This document shows, piece after piece, positions 53,101 through 62,682 of a stretch of 64,000 nucleotides of DNA. Every line of letters begins with the position of its first letter. The stretch's first letter is position 1. Both the position numbers and the translations under genes were made by a program. The stretch comes from Amphibalanus amphitrite (lineage: Eukaryota > Arthropoda > Thecostraca > Balanomorpha > Balanidae), in the NCBI RefSeq assembly GCF_019059575.1, contig NW_024881626.1:953220-1017219 (forward strand). The letters are read 5' to 3'. Below the pieces are notes generated by a model, which saw only the letters and a list, made by a program, of their open reading frames with translations, ran no database searches and had not been told where the DNA came from.

Positions 53101-55026
53101 CCGCATATTTTACACCTAACAATGAAACATAAAACAAGAGCGACCGACAACCCCTCCCCAACCCGAACCTATGGCAAACCCAGAAAGTTAGAAGCAATAG
53201 GTTATCCGTTATATCAGTAACATCTGCCTTTAATTCACTATTGGAAAAAATGACTGATTTTTTCAACAACCCTGTCTGTCGGCTAGGTCACAGAGAAACT
53301 TTTTTCTTTTAATTCCTTGGAAGCAGAACGGCCACGCTAATTCATGATTCCGCTTCACAGCTGGAATCTCCTCAGTTTCATCTCATGCACACTCTGCAAA
53401 ATAAGGCACAGCTGACCGAGCCAGGGTGTGCTCCGTATCGCCGCTTTTGTTTTGTCCGTACTGGCGACTGAACCTGCAGTCTCGCAGCCCATCACCCGTT
53501 TAGGTACATAAGACATTTGACCCGTTCATCTGTCTTCAGGGCGAGTATACGTGCCAAGGAAGAACGCCCAGTGAGGTCACCAGCTCCACAACCCAGCTCT
53601 ACGTTACAGGTAACCATAGAAATTAGCCAAAATAAGGACAAAACAGCATGACGTCTGTCTATGGAAGCAGTCAATACCTACAATTATTAATGCATTATTA
53701 TGAAGCAATGACAAAATTGATTTCTCTATGTTTTCTCCATGCTACAAACACTTAAAAATCTTTACATCTGATTTGGCAAAAATGCATTTCGGTTGGCATC
53801 CTTATGTATATTTAACTTTTTTTCAAAATATTACGATTAAATTTCACATATCGGTGTCTAAGCCGATGACTCCCGGCCGACTCCTTTTATGGCAGAGCCG
53901 CTGAGCGAGGAGTCCATCCTGGCCTGCGAGGAGGCCAAGGGCTCGCCGTTCCAGGCTGTGCGCGTCGTCCAGTGGCGACCAAAGATTCTCGCCATGTGAG
54001 TGAAACGAATCAGCCGCAACAATTATCTACTTAACCTAGCCGGCCTAATGAGCAAACGGTCACGATGCATACCTAGCTATTACGTGCCTTGCAATGATAT
54101 CCTAATGCATGCACATTTGTACCATGTCCAAGCCTTTGCTACTGCATGCCTTATTCGAATGCTGGATTACCTATCAAATCTATGGAAAGCATACATTTAG
54201 ATAAATAGAAGAGTACTGAGTAGCGCTTAAAACATTTCCAGGATGGGCACCCAGGCTCGCCTGGTTTGCATCACCAGCGGCTTCCCAGCGCCATCTATTA
54301 GCTGGACACGGAACTACCAGCCGCTGGAGACCGGATCGGGCAGAATCACGGTAGGTAGATGATATTCACGAAATCACGGAAATTCTGATGGTAGAAGCAC
54401 GTTTGGTCGACGTAGACAGGGAATCACGGAATGTTGACAAAAAATCGTTCGACGGTTACAGAGTCAAGGTCTGCCGATATTTTAATTTATCCGTTAATCA
54501 GCCCCTTATGATCAGTCAGTCAGGGGCTAAATATCTTATGCGGATTTGTTTTCTACCCAGTGTAGTGTGCCTGATGGGCGTCCTAGCCCGATGACTTCCA
54601 TGCCAGGCGTAACCTCTCTCCCGGTGTTTCAGGTGACCCCCAGCGGGGACTTGATCATCGACGACCTTCAGTGGTCCGACATGGGCCAGTACCAGTGTAT
54701 CGCCAGCAACGAGATCTCGTCCGACTCAGTGACGACCTTCCTCTACCCGTTCAAGGTCAGAGCTATGTCCCCTTCAAGGTCACAGCTATTAACCAATCGA
54801 GGTCAACGTTTAAGGTTAAAATCTAAAAAGGTCCGTTCAGGTTAAAATCTAATGACCCTCAACTGGTGTGTCACTGTGGGATCGTTCGAAATCAGAGCTC
54901 AGTTCAGTTCAGTTCAGGTTAACCCATTCGGTTCAGGGTCAGACCATCTTCCACTCATCTGCAGTCCATATGTGAGCCGAGTTTCGGTTGACCGGGACCG
55001 TCTGTTGTTTCCAGGCCGGTAAGTAG
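50126..55026 (+). CDS. ImpL2: Imp-L2: secreted two-Ig-domain insulin-binding protein, 9 coding exons (gene-level entry)
   Basis: Joined exons: 50126-50191, 50471-50531, 51210-51349, 51536-51670, 53540-53609, 53896-53995, 54242-54350, 54633-54755, 55015-55026. All junctions are GT-AG with consistent phases and give 271 codons, close to the 266 of fly Imp-L2. Signal peptide residues 1-21. Ig1 has Cys68, Trp80 and Cys139; Ig2 has Cys200, Trp212 and Cys249. Cys128 and Cys168 may form a further disulfide. The closing stretch VTPSGDLIIDDLQWSDMGQY, QCIASNE and TFLYPFK is the family hallmark. Imp-L2 binds insulin-like peptides outside the cell and dampens insulin signalling; in flies it is ecdysone-inducible. 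An in-frame ATG at 50099 would add nine residues if that segment is exonic. Two exon edges (exons 3 and 4) carry tandem duplications of their splice sites. Confidence 0.92.
50471..50531 (+). CDS. ImpL2: Imp-L2 exon 2: linker
   Basis: A 61-base exon encoding ILARAPPGRMSRRAPASTEL, a basic spacer between signal peptide and Ig1. Acceptor TTTCCATATAG, donor CTGG|GTAAGT. It is supported mainly by phase, splice signals and the need to connect exon 1 with exon 3, as the sequence itself is not conserved. Confidence 0.65.
50761..51249 (+). repeat. 70-bp tandem repeat x7 duplicating the 3' splice site and 5' edge of Imp-L2 exon 3
   Basis: Seven units of GTGTCTGTATGTCCCCGTGC + TGCCCCCAG + GCGAGTTCCTACAGCTGGGG + the GAGGCCACCGGCCCGCTGA edge, starting at 50761, 50831, 50901, 50971, 51041, 51111 and 51181, with only one or two differences (GAGCTCC in unit 3, CAAGTTCC in unit 6). 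Each has an intact acceptor; only the last runs into the Ig coding sequence. Because 70 is not a multiple of three, use of an earlier acceptor shifts or stops the frame. Confidence 0.97.
51210..51349 (+). CDS. ImpL2: Imp-L2 exon 3: first half of Ig1
   Basis: EFLQLGEATGPLKTTRQSGS then VMIECEFMGSPPPVVQWLRG and KAVHAQ: the Cys (C68) and Trp (W80) of an Ig fold with the Imp-L2-type CE-MGS-P--QW pattern. The acceptor is the seventh of seven identical copies (CTGCCCCCAG|G); donor CCCAG|GTGAGA. Confidence 0.9.
51536..51670 (+). CDS. ImpL2: Imp-L2 exon 4
   Basis: DRPSDKLAELRSELSGMEPL, then TRARLYLDCVSPADQ. Phase 0 at both ends. Acceptor CATGTCTTCAG, donor GACCAG|GTCAGT. The exon's 3' edge and donor are repeated three more times just downstream. 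Confidence 0.9.
51626..51831 (+). repeat. Tandem duplication of the 5' splice site and 3' edge of Imp-L2 exon 4
   Basis: The segment CGACTGTGTCAGCCCCGCC-GACCAG|GTCAGT recurs with donors at 51671 (true), 51746, 51786 and 51826 (spacings 75, 40, 40). The first extra copy also includes the upstream exon sequence ATCGGGGCGATCCGCGCCCG. A TAA at 51680-51682 closes the frame if the first donor is skipped. Confidence 0.92.
51832..53539 (+). other. Imp-L2 intron 4
   Basis: Contains an unassigned stretch (51930-52690) with two protein-like minus-strand open frames (51934-52230 and 52304-52579) and a foldback MITE (52767-52996). The frames could be remnants of one interrupted gene, but I recognise no family. 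The remainder is plain. It ends in TCATCTGTCTTCAG. Confidence 0.6.
52767..52996. mobile_element. Foldback MITE with TA target (family D)
   Basis: 230 bp flanked by TA (52765-52766, 52997-52998). The inverted arms are about 55 bp and each carries GGGGCTATTTGAGACAGT twice. TA targets suggest Tc1/mariner-type mobilisation. Confidence 0.85.
53540..53609 (+). CDS. ImpL2: Imp-L2 exon 5: end of Ig1
   Basis: GEYTCQGRTPSEVTSSTTQL and YVT: the second Ig1 cysteine in the usual G-Y-C context. Ends in phase 1 at TTACAG|GTAACC. Confidence 0.9.
53896..53995 (+). CDS. ImpL2: Imp-L2 exon 6: inter-domain linker
   Basis: EPLSEESILACEEAKGSPFQ, then VQWRPKILA. Begins with the split Glu codon and ends inside the Met codon (AT|G). 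Donor CAT|GTGAGT. Confidence 0.88.
54242..54350 (+). CDS. ImpL2: Imp-L2 exon 7: first half of Ig2
   Basis: MGTQARLVCITSGFPAPSIS, then WTRNYQPLETGSGRIT: Cys and Trp of Ig2. Acceptor AACATTTCCAG, donor CACG|GTAGGT, phase 0. Confidence 0.92.
54633..54755 (+). CDS. ImpL2: Imp-L2 exon 8: second half of Ig2
   Basis: VTPSGDLIIDDLQWSDMGQY, then QCIASNEISSDSVTTFLYPF and K. The NGDLLI--IKWEDMGNYKC-type pattern and the FVYP-like ending are diagnostic of Imp-L2. Acceptor GGTGTTTCAG, donor TTCAAG|GTCAGA. Confidence 0.95.
55015..55026 (+). CDS. ImpL2: Imp-L2 exon 9: last three codons
   Basis: After acceptor TGTTGTTTCCAG the phase-0 continuation is GCC GGT AAG TAG, giving a C-terminus ...FLYPFKAGK. Family members also end within a few residues of this point. 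Without splicing, the frame would read into intron sequence. Confidence 0.65.
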   Translation, partial: AGK

Positions 55027-55104
55027 ACGGCAGCTGCTGTGGCACACCGTTGGAGGCGTCTCATGGATTGACGAGAGCCGTGGACTGAACTGTCGTGTGA
55101 ACTC

Positions 55105-55290
55105 CGAGACGGTCCGAGCCAGGCCAGCCAGTCCTCGAGCCGGACCCAGAGTTGGATCCACCAGTCGGACCCCCGGGGTCCCGGAGGCGGACCCACCAGT
55201 CCACGAGGCGGGTCCGCCGGTCCCCAAGCCGGACCCGTCCGTTCCCGAGTCGGGTTCGCCAATCCGAGAGTCTGGTCCGCATCAGCCACC
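55105..55290. repeat. Imperfect minisatellite in the Imp-L2 3' UTR
   Basis: Loosely repeated units of about 25-30 bases built on GAGCCGGACCC, CAGTCGGACCC and GAGGCGGACCC. They make periodic Pro-rich (+) and Arg-rich (-) ORFs. These are not in frame with exon 9. Confidence 0.6.
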
Positions 55291-55357
55291 AGATGAGACA
55301 CCCGTTCCGACACAGTGATCACATACTGTGCTAGTCCACCCATTGTTATGATTTTAA

Positions 55358-55854
55358 AGGGACTATCCCACCTTTAACATGGGGTTTGAGTTGAGATAGC
55401 CAAGTTTGCGGCGAGGTTCAGAAACCACTATCTATCTAGGTTGCAACCCCCGCGCCCTCTTGGTGTTGAAGAAATTCGTTCCCTTCATTTGAAAATGGGC
55501 CTTGTACAAGGCCCTATCTTCAACATGGAGCGACCGTTAGTGTGACGTCACCTCGTTTAGTCATTCTGATTTAAATGGGTTTGTTCGTTGAAAAATCGCT
55601 TAAAACTTGGTCTGAACTTTGTTGTGGTGCCTACAGAGTAAAAAGAATCAGCTTTATGATAGTAATGTGGCCTGGGGAAGGAGGTAATTTTGGGCTGTGA
55701 CGTCACATATTTGAAAGTTTGTGTTTGGAATATGGGAAGCCTAAGATGTTTAATGAAAAATAAATGCCAGAACCGTGTTCCTGGTCATCCAATCTATAAA
55801 GTCGGGCACAATTTAACTGGTTTTAACAACATTTTAGAAGGTGGGATAGTCCCT
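55358..55854. mobile_element. TTAA-flanked MITE, family A relative (copy 3)
   Basis: 497 bp, inverted ends AGGGACTATCCCACCTT / complement, with TTAA at 55354-55357 and 55855-55858. The outer bases and TGACGTCA-containing interior are like the copies at 19072 and 38615, with a different middle. An AATAAA (55759-55764) within it is the first seen downstream of Imp-L2 and might serve that gene. Confidence 0.88.
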
Positions 55855-56154
55855 TTAAGGCCAGCGACTCAGAGTCGGCGGCAATCGCATACTGTGAAGA
55901 TACGTTGTGTTCTATGAATTGAATTCAGTGATGAAATACACAATCAATGTGCAATGTGTTCCCTGTTCTATAATGGCAGACGCCGTATAAAATATTCGTA
56001 CCTAGTGTAGGGCGGCAGTGCAAGTCGATACCATCACTGCTACATACGAGTATCACTGCTACATTTATAACATGTAGAACTCATTCCTAACCATTATTGT
56101 ACTAAACTAGACTTATTGCACTGGACTTACCTGCATGGCTACAAGCAACCACCA

Positions 56155-56300
56155 GTAGCGGCGGAACACCTTCAATTTAGGGGGCACTGCCGACTTTTGG
56201 TCCCATTCTTTCCATGCAACTCCCATAGGGCTACTGTTAAAATGCCAAAATCAAAGGGGGGCACGGTGCCCCGGTGCCCTCCCCGTTCCGCCGCCAATGG
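56155..56300. mobile_element. Short MITE, family C (copy 2)
   Basis: About 146 bp, starts GTAGCGGCGGAACACCTTC and ends CGTTCCGCCGCC. Matches 44241-44391 along its length (shared TTCTTTCCATGCAAC and GGGGGCACGGTGCCCCGGTG). Confidence 0.78.
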
Positions 56301-56340
56301 AAACCACCATGTAGTGAACCGCCACACGGCGGCGGAATAC

Positions 56341-58195
56341 GAATAGAGCTACAGCGCCGCGGAAAAATGCACTTTATAGCTCTTTTAACGTTTTTTCCAG
56401 CCTGCCCCCAAATTTGACCTACGGTAGGGTAAGGTGCCTAATTAGCGACCCTTTCCGATTTGCGACCTACCTCCCTACAGAAAAACTGGCAGGAGAAAAC
56501 GGGGTAAAAGCATCGTCAAAAGGTCAGCCATACTTTGGTTATCAAATTAAATTATTTTCCGGTCGTCGATGTTTCTGGTGGGACGTTTCAGGTCAGTTTA
56601 AATGAAAATGACGAATTTCTTATCCAAAACGTGTGTGTTTGGGCCCTCTCTGATGAAAAGCGATGCACATTAGGATGATGCACCTTTTTTATTCTGATTC
56701 GACATTCCTTTTTTAATTGATTGCCGTTTTCCCATAGTGTCTAGTGAATCGCTCAACTGTGCACAGCATGGCGGTTAAAAATGTGTCGCAACTCATATTT
56801 CCTATTTGCGCCTGACATGGTCGCAAATAGCTCAAGAAGGGAAAGAAAGGGGAAAAGAGAGAAATGAAAATGAGGTGTTGCTGAAGCTTGCAATGTGTGG
56901 CAGGGGATGCCAAATGTCGTCACCGACTGCAGGTGTGCCGAATTCAGGGCGGACCTCGAATACCTATCATACAAGATAGCCCGCAAAACGTGGGTTTCCG
57001 CCTTCTTTTCGCCTTCGGTGCATCACGTAATTAGTTTTTACTCACGTAAATGTGTTGGATAAACGTTCCTGTTCGAGTGATTGAGTGCTTTGCGTATAGG
57101 TTATCTTTTTGAGATCATATTTCATCTTTTCCGGCGTCGCATTTTTTGCCATTTTTAATATGGGGAAACCCATAGACTTATTAGTGACCCTCCCCGGTCG
57201 CTAATCGGGAAGAGTTCCCTATTAGCGTTTTTTGCAATGGTTTGCCAAAAATGCTCACTACAAATAAGTTAGTGAATACCTATTGGGGCAGAAAATGACT
57301 ATATTTTAATAGAAAAATGAACGATCTCTCCGAAAATCAAGCCAATAACACAGTGGCACCCACAGAGCGTGAGCAATGACGGTTCAAATTAAGGGGGTCG
57401 CTAATTAGGCACCTTACCCTACTCAGGGGCAAAAACAGTCAAAATAGACGTTTCTTGAACTAACAGTTTTGACTCAAAACTTGCGCGCGCTCACTTTTAC
57501 CACCACAGTGCTCCTCTCGACGGGACGCTTAGAATAAATTGTACCTTGACCTTGGAAGGTCAGCTTAAAAATTTGATGTTAGGTCAAACGGTCATGACCC
57601 GTGATCTGACCGGAAAAGGTCGTGTTGCATATCAGTCGATCCGTACCGTCATGATCCGTATCGTCACATATCTAAAGCGTTTTCATCGCTGTAGCGTTTT
57701 ACTATCAATCGATAGGTATGTACCTAGGCATTGGCGAAAAACTGTTGGACACCATTCGTGACCCGAGATGACCTCAGGGACATAGGTACGGAAGGGCCAC
57801 AGGTGTCATTTTCTGGTTCGACGTGTCATGGTCACTTATATTTCGGTGTTAGAATGACGTTCGTCTAAAAGGGGTTCTCCCATTGACTTAGGTATCCCTA
57901 ATCGACAGGGCGCAAAATTGACCTGACCATAGGTCACCGATATCACAATTCCGAGATAAACATTTTGAACATACTGTTGTTCTTATAATCGCTGAATGTT
58001 CAAGGGATCCTCACTCGGTGTAGCTGCATGGCAAGCATGACAACTTTTTTCTGAGGTGAGGTCACTTGACGTGACCTGCTGACCTGACCTTACTCTAAAA
58101 TTTCCACGATATGTGCAAAAAAAGATGCATGGTAAGGTGTGCCAAAAATCGCACGGGGTGTTCCAACCCCTTCCCTTCCCCCAGCAGGGCGCGGG
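56341..58195. mobile_element. TTAA-type element (family B outer form) interrupted by a TA-flanked MITE
   Basis: Starts with the GAGCTACAGCGCCGCGGAAA block also found at 33345, has an unoccupied TTAA at 56385-56388 where the 33-kb copy carries another element, and continues parallel to 34560-35340. The right end CAGCAGGGCGCGGG abuts TTAA (58196-58199). It is interrupted at 56427-57419. Confidence 0.72.
56427..57419. mobile_element. TA-flanked inverted-repeat element (family E)
   Basis: 993 bp with 25-bp perfect inverted ends starting GGGTAAGGTGCCTAATTAGC, with TA on both sides (56425-56426, 57420-57421). It has no transposase ORF. It lies inside a TTAA-type element, so it arrived later. Confidence 0.88.
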
Positions 58196-58199
58196 TTAA

Positions 58200-59168
58200 A
58201 ATGCCAGTAGCGTAAGGCGCAACCGCTCGATGAAATTCCCGGAAGTTCTCACGCGCATTTATGTAGAGATGAAGCATCAAGACACCATGCAAAAATAGGT
58301 ATTAGGTAGTTTGCGCAGTTTGTGTACCTACATAAACCAAACATTTTCACGGAAACAATCAATTGCCTGAACTGAGTAGCGAACTTCATCATGGGTGTTT
58401 CGGGTGCACGTCAGTCGTCACGCACTTTGACCTCGGTACTGCCTGGTTCGGGCAATTCACCGCGAAGACTGGCGATGCCTCATTGGGTGGGGGCCGTGGT
58501 TTCATTAGGGTCGCCACGGACGGAGCCGGGAACGGAGGGAACAATCAGCGATCGGTGGAGCCAGGGCTTCCCGAGCAGACTGGGTCAGCGCGACCCTGTT
58601 ACCACGGCGGCACCATCATTGGGGCAGGACGGCGGTTCTCCGGCGGCGAATCCTAAAAAAATCGACAGCGTCTTTGCTTTTGCTAGCTCTCGTGTGATTT
58701 TGCCTCTTTATTGGATCAGTGGATAGCCGACGAGAAAGAAGAAACTAGTAGAATATTAAATGTGACGTTCACGCTATACTCAGAACTCGAATCAATTCGA
58801 GTTCATTGATGCGGTCCTTTATTTGCCCCCTACGCTAGCGAGCCTTCGTGCGATGTTCCACAACTTACTTCATGTTCTGTTCCTTGCCCTGGTTCCGTTA
58901 AAAACAGCGAAAACGAAAAATGGTGCAGTAAAAAACAAAGAACATAAGTTTTGTTTATTATTGTTGGATTTCCTCGACTACAGCCAGTGACTTATATCAT
59001 CGGCAATAAAGCGTCTTAATGTTGCGTTCATTAAACAATAACAAGCAACAACGCTATTGACTGCTTAAAATGATCAGAATGTAACATTCTGATTAGGCCA
59101 TGTACAACAAAAATTCGTTGCATTCACATTTATCACAAACAGAAACTACAAAGCCAACCACACCGGGA
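58200..59168. other. Between repeats and COA7; COA7 3' UTR on the minus strand
   Basis: No other gene recognised. On the minus strand a possible poly(A) signal for COA7 (AATAAA read in reverse) lies at 58954-58959, with another at 58818-58823. Confidence 0.6.
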
Positions 59169-59764
59169 TCATGATCCCTCGGCACCCTGCTGGAAGCCGA
59201 CATTGAGCTGGCTCTTGACCTGCTCCTGCATGTCCAAAGCACGCTGTTTGAACTCGGCGCCCAGTTTTTCGTTCTTTTCCACGCCGTCGCCTTTCCGATA
59301 CATCTGGCTGACATTCGAGCACGCGTACATGTTGCCCAGCTCGCAGGCTTTGAGGGCATGCCGGAACGCCGTCTTCATGTCCTTCTCGTGGTGGCCCTTG
59401 ACGCCGCTGATGTAGAGGCCGGACAGGTAGTAGCAGCCCGTCGGGTTGTTGCCGGCACAGCTCTTCTCAATGAGCTCCAAGGCTCGTGGAACGTCCTTGG
59501 TCTGGCCGTTGGAGGTGGCGCCCGTCAGGTGCATCAGGCCCGCGTTCAGACACGACTGCATACCGCCGGCCTCGCAGCCGCGCGTGAAGTAGCGCATCGC
59601 ACCTTCCACGTCCTGTTTGCAGCCTTTGCCCGTGAACGCATATGAGGCATACTTGTGGCAGCTTTCAGCCAACCCATAGTCGTCGCATGTGCTCTTGTAG
59701 ACTATTGCTGCTCGCTCAAAGTCCTTCTTAATCCCCTCAAAGTAGTCGGCCAATAGGTGACAGC
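59169..59764 (-). CDS. COA7: COA7 last exon: mitochondrial Sel1-repeat assembly factor
   Basis: Encodes 197 residues and TGA, entered from a minus-strand acceptor (TGATGCCTCCCAG|GC). Opens CHLLADYFEGIKKDFERAAI, followed by about five Sel1-like repeats, each with a cysteine pair: CDDYGLAESCHKYASYAFTG, CEAGGMQSCLNAGLMHLTG, CAGNNPTGCYYLSGLYISG and CELGNMYACSNVSQMYRKG, then DGVEKNE. Human COA7 (231 residues) has the same layout. It is an intermembrane-space, disulfide-stabilised protein needed for cytochrome c oxidase assembly. The first about 35 residues must come from an exon at higher coordinates, not found up to 64000, so intron 1 may contain the TAGGG macro-repeat. The TTG at 59753 is not a true start. 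Confidence 0.92.
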
Positions 59765-60581
59765 CTGGGAGGCATCAGCTGGGTTATCCACTTAAAATGA
59801 CCAAATTGAACACAGATCACAAAATGCTTCCATGATGAGCAATAAGCATTGTTGATCTTTGTATTAACAAGAGCAATCATCAATCATGCATTTTGATTTG
59901 AATGCCAGCTCTAGGTCATCTGATATCTATGATGCTTTGTCTATCCATGCCCACAGCCCCACTCCCGCCCCAGTGGCAATTCTGCGTCAAGTAGGTACAC
60001 TTATCCATCAAACACAACCCCAATCACGCAACATATAAAAACTGATAAGAATGAACTAAAAAAAAAAGAAATAAAATTAACAAAACAAAAGTGAAATGGA
60101 CTTACTTCATTGTGCTAAAAGCAGACAGCAATAACACTAAGCTCTATGCATTTTTTAAACAAAATATAGTTACAGAGCAACACAGTACATTATACCAGGT
60201 GATTTAGCAGTAAGCAGAGGCACTAGTTATCTATATTATAAATCCTAGAAAATCCGCCCACGCCGTCGGGGTTACTCCCTAAAAGGCTTATTAAGGCGCC
60301 GTCGATTGACGCAGGAGGGTGAAATTTTCACGACTCGTGGGTCACGTCATTCAACAGGTCGTATTAGATTTTGGGCACGATTCGGCCGGGGGTGCGCCCG
60401 TGGCGCGTGCTCATGTGCGCCATAGGGTTAACATTAAAAACGGCAAAAACAGGCTATTGCTCGGGAACGGTAAGGGCTACGGGGCTGAAATTTTCACGCA
60501 AAGTCGAGCGCGTGCACTCATTTGTCGTATTAAATTTTCGACGGTGTGGGTTCAGCGGTGTGCACGTGGTGGGGCCGCGAC

Positions 60582-61015
60582 CAGTGCTGGAAATGAGGCC
60601 ACTTTCTGGTCCCGGCGTTTTATTCTCCTCGCGGGTTAATCCCGTCCAGCGTTTAGCCTTTCGGGACTCACTCAGGGTCGCGGTTGTTTTCGCCGCTCGC
60701 CCCAGTCGAGATGCAAAGTTGATAGTCACACGAAGCTTATTTAGGGCCAGCCAAAGCATTCTAGTCTGGAGTTACTGCTAAATGTATGCATATAGATGAA
60801 AGAAAAATGTTTTGTAGAATCGATTAATTTCGAAGTCGTATATTCAGAGGCCCCAAATAAACTTCGTACGACTATCAACTTTGCATCTCGAATGGGCCGA
60901 GCGGCGAAAACAACCGCGGCTCTGAAAGGGACCCGAAAGGCTAAGCGCTAGACGGGGCTAACTCACCCGGAGAATAAAACGCCGGGACCAGAAAGCGGCC
61001 TCATTTCCAGCACTG
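60582..61015. mobile_element. hAT-type foldback MITE with 8-bp target duplication
   Basis: 434 bp; ends CAGTGCTGGAAATGAGGCC / complement, with inverted arms of about 165 bp at high similarity. Target duplication GCCGCGAC at 60574-60581 and 61016-61023. The other two macro-repeat units have a single uninterrupted GCCGCGAC at the equivalent place (about 62483 and 63934), so the empty site is visible in the same window. The CAGTG ends and 8-bp duplication are hAT marks. Confidence 0.95.
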
Positions 61016-61240
61016 GCCGCGACCGGTGCCGAGCAGAAGGCACGTGCTTTAGGTTCAGTTGTTCGCTTAAAACTGAGTCAAAAGCATCAGAGCCGGGAGG
61101 TCGTTGACCTTTGACAACGAAGGCCGACACAAGGCACCGCTCGCCAAGGGGATTCGCCAGTAAATACATGCAATTAATTTGTTTTTGCAATATCTCAGCC
61201 GTTTCTCGGCCGATTTAGCTGAAACTTGGACGGTCGGTGG

Positions 61241-61920
61241 TAGTGTAGGGTAGGGTAGGGTAGGGTTGGGTAGGGTAGGGTAGGCTAGGGGTAGGGTAGG
61301 GTAGGGTAGTGTAGGGGTAGGGGTAGGGGTAGGGGTAGGGTAGGGGTAGGGTAGGGTAGGGGTAGGGTAGGGTAGTGTAAGGGTAGGGTAGCGGTAGGGT
61401 AGGGTAGGGTAGGGTAGGGTAGGGTAGGGTAGGTAGTGTAAGGGTAGGGTAGGGTAGGGTAGGGTAGTGTAGGGGTAGGGTAGGGTAGGGTAGTGTAGGG
61501 GTAGGGTAGGATAGGGGTGGGTAGGGTAGGGTAGGGTAGGTTAGGGTAGTGTAAGGGTAGTGTAGGGTAGGGTAGGTAGGGTAGGGTAGGGTAGGGTAGG
61601 GTAGGGTAGGGTAGAGTAGGGTAGGGTAGTGTAGGGGTAGGGTAGGGTAGGTAGGGTAGGGGTAGGGTAGGGTAGGGTAGGGTAGGGTAGGGTAGGGTAG
61701 AGTAGGGTAGTGTAGGGGTAGGGGTAGGGTAGGGTAGGGTAGGGGATTGTAGGGTAGGGTAGGGTAGGGTAGGGTAGCGTAGGTTAGGGTGGGGTTGGGG
61801 TAGGGTAGGGTAGGGTAGGGTAGTGTAAGGGTAGGGTAGGGTAGGGTAGGGGTAGGGTAGGGTAGGGCAGGGTTAGGGGTAGGGTATGGTATGGTATGGT
61901 AGGGTAGGGTAGGGTAGGGA
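61241..61920. repeat. (TAGGG)n array 1
   Basis: About 680 bases of TAGGG pentamers with common GTAGGGG, GTAGTGTAAGGG and GTAGGGATTG variants; higher-order blocks are suggested by the recurring TAGTGTAAGGG. G-rich on the plus strand. It is not the arthropod telomere repeat TTAGG nor TTAGGG. Confidence 0.95.
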
Positions 61921-62682
61921 AGGTTGAATTGAGTAACATCCTAACTTACGAAGGGCTCGAACAACTCGCATGCATCACCATCATACTTCACAGTTCAATT
62001 AAAAGCAGTTACCCAGTTCTTCACAAATAATACCAATAAAAATGCAAGTTTCTTCACCCAAACTAATGCATCCGTTAATCATACATATCAAAACATACAG
62101 TTATCGCGCAAACCTGTACCTCTAGTCTACTATTATAAATCTTAAAAAGTTCCACGCCGCCGTCGGGGTTACTCCCTAAAAGGCTTATTACGGCGCCGTC
62201 GATTGACGCAAGAGGGTGAAATTTTCACGACTCGTGGGTCACGTCATTCAACAGGTCTTATTAAATTTTGGGCACGATGCGGCCGGGGGTGCGCCCGTGG
62301 CGCGTGCTCATGTGCGCCATAGGGTTAGCATTAGAATCGGCATAAACACTTATTTAACAGGCTATTGCTCGGAAACGGTGAGGGCTACGGGGGTGAAATT
62401 TTCATGCCAAGTCGAGCGCGTGCACTCATTTGTCGTATTAAATTTTCGACGGTGTGGGTTCAGCGGTGTGCACGTGGTGGGGCCGCGACCGGTGCCGAGC
62501 AGAAGGCACGTGCTTTAGGCTCAGTTGTTCGCTTAGAAAACTGAGTGAAAAGCATCAGAGCCAACGAAGGCCGACACAAGGCACCGCTCGCCAAGGGGAT
62601 TCGCCAGTAAAAACAATTAATTTGTTTTTGCAATATCTCAGCCGTTTCTGGGCCGATTTAGCTGAAACTTGGACTGTCGGTG

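Noticed and set aside
55097..55318. Pro-rich plus-strand ORF as an Imp-L2 C-terminal extension
   Set aside because: Not in frame with exon 9 and built from an imperfect minisatellite; the family ends near FLYP.
60319..60639. ORFs beginning MKFSRLVGHVIQQV, repeated at 62216 and 63678
   Set aside because: They recur only because block A of the macro-repeat recurs; no domain is recognised and the frame is not kept.
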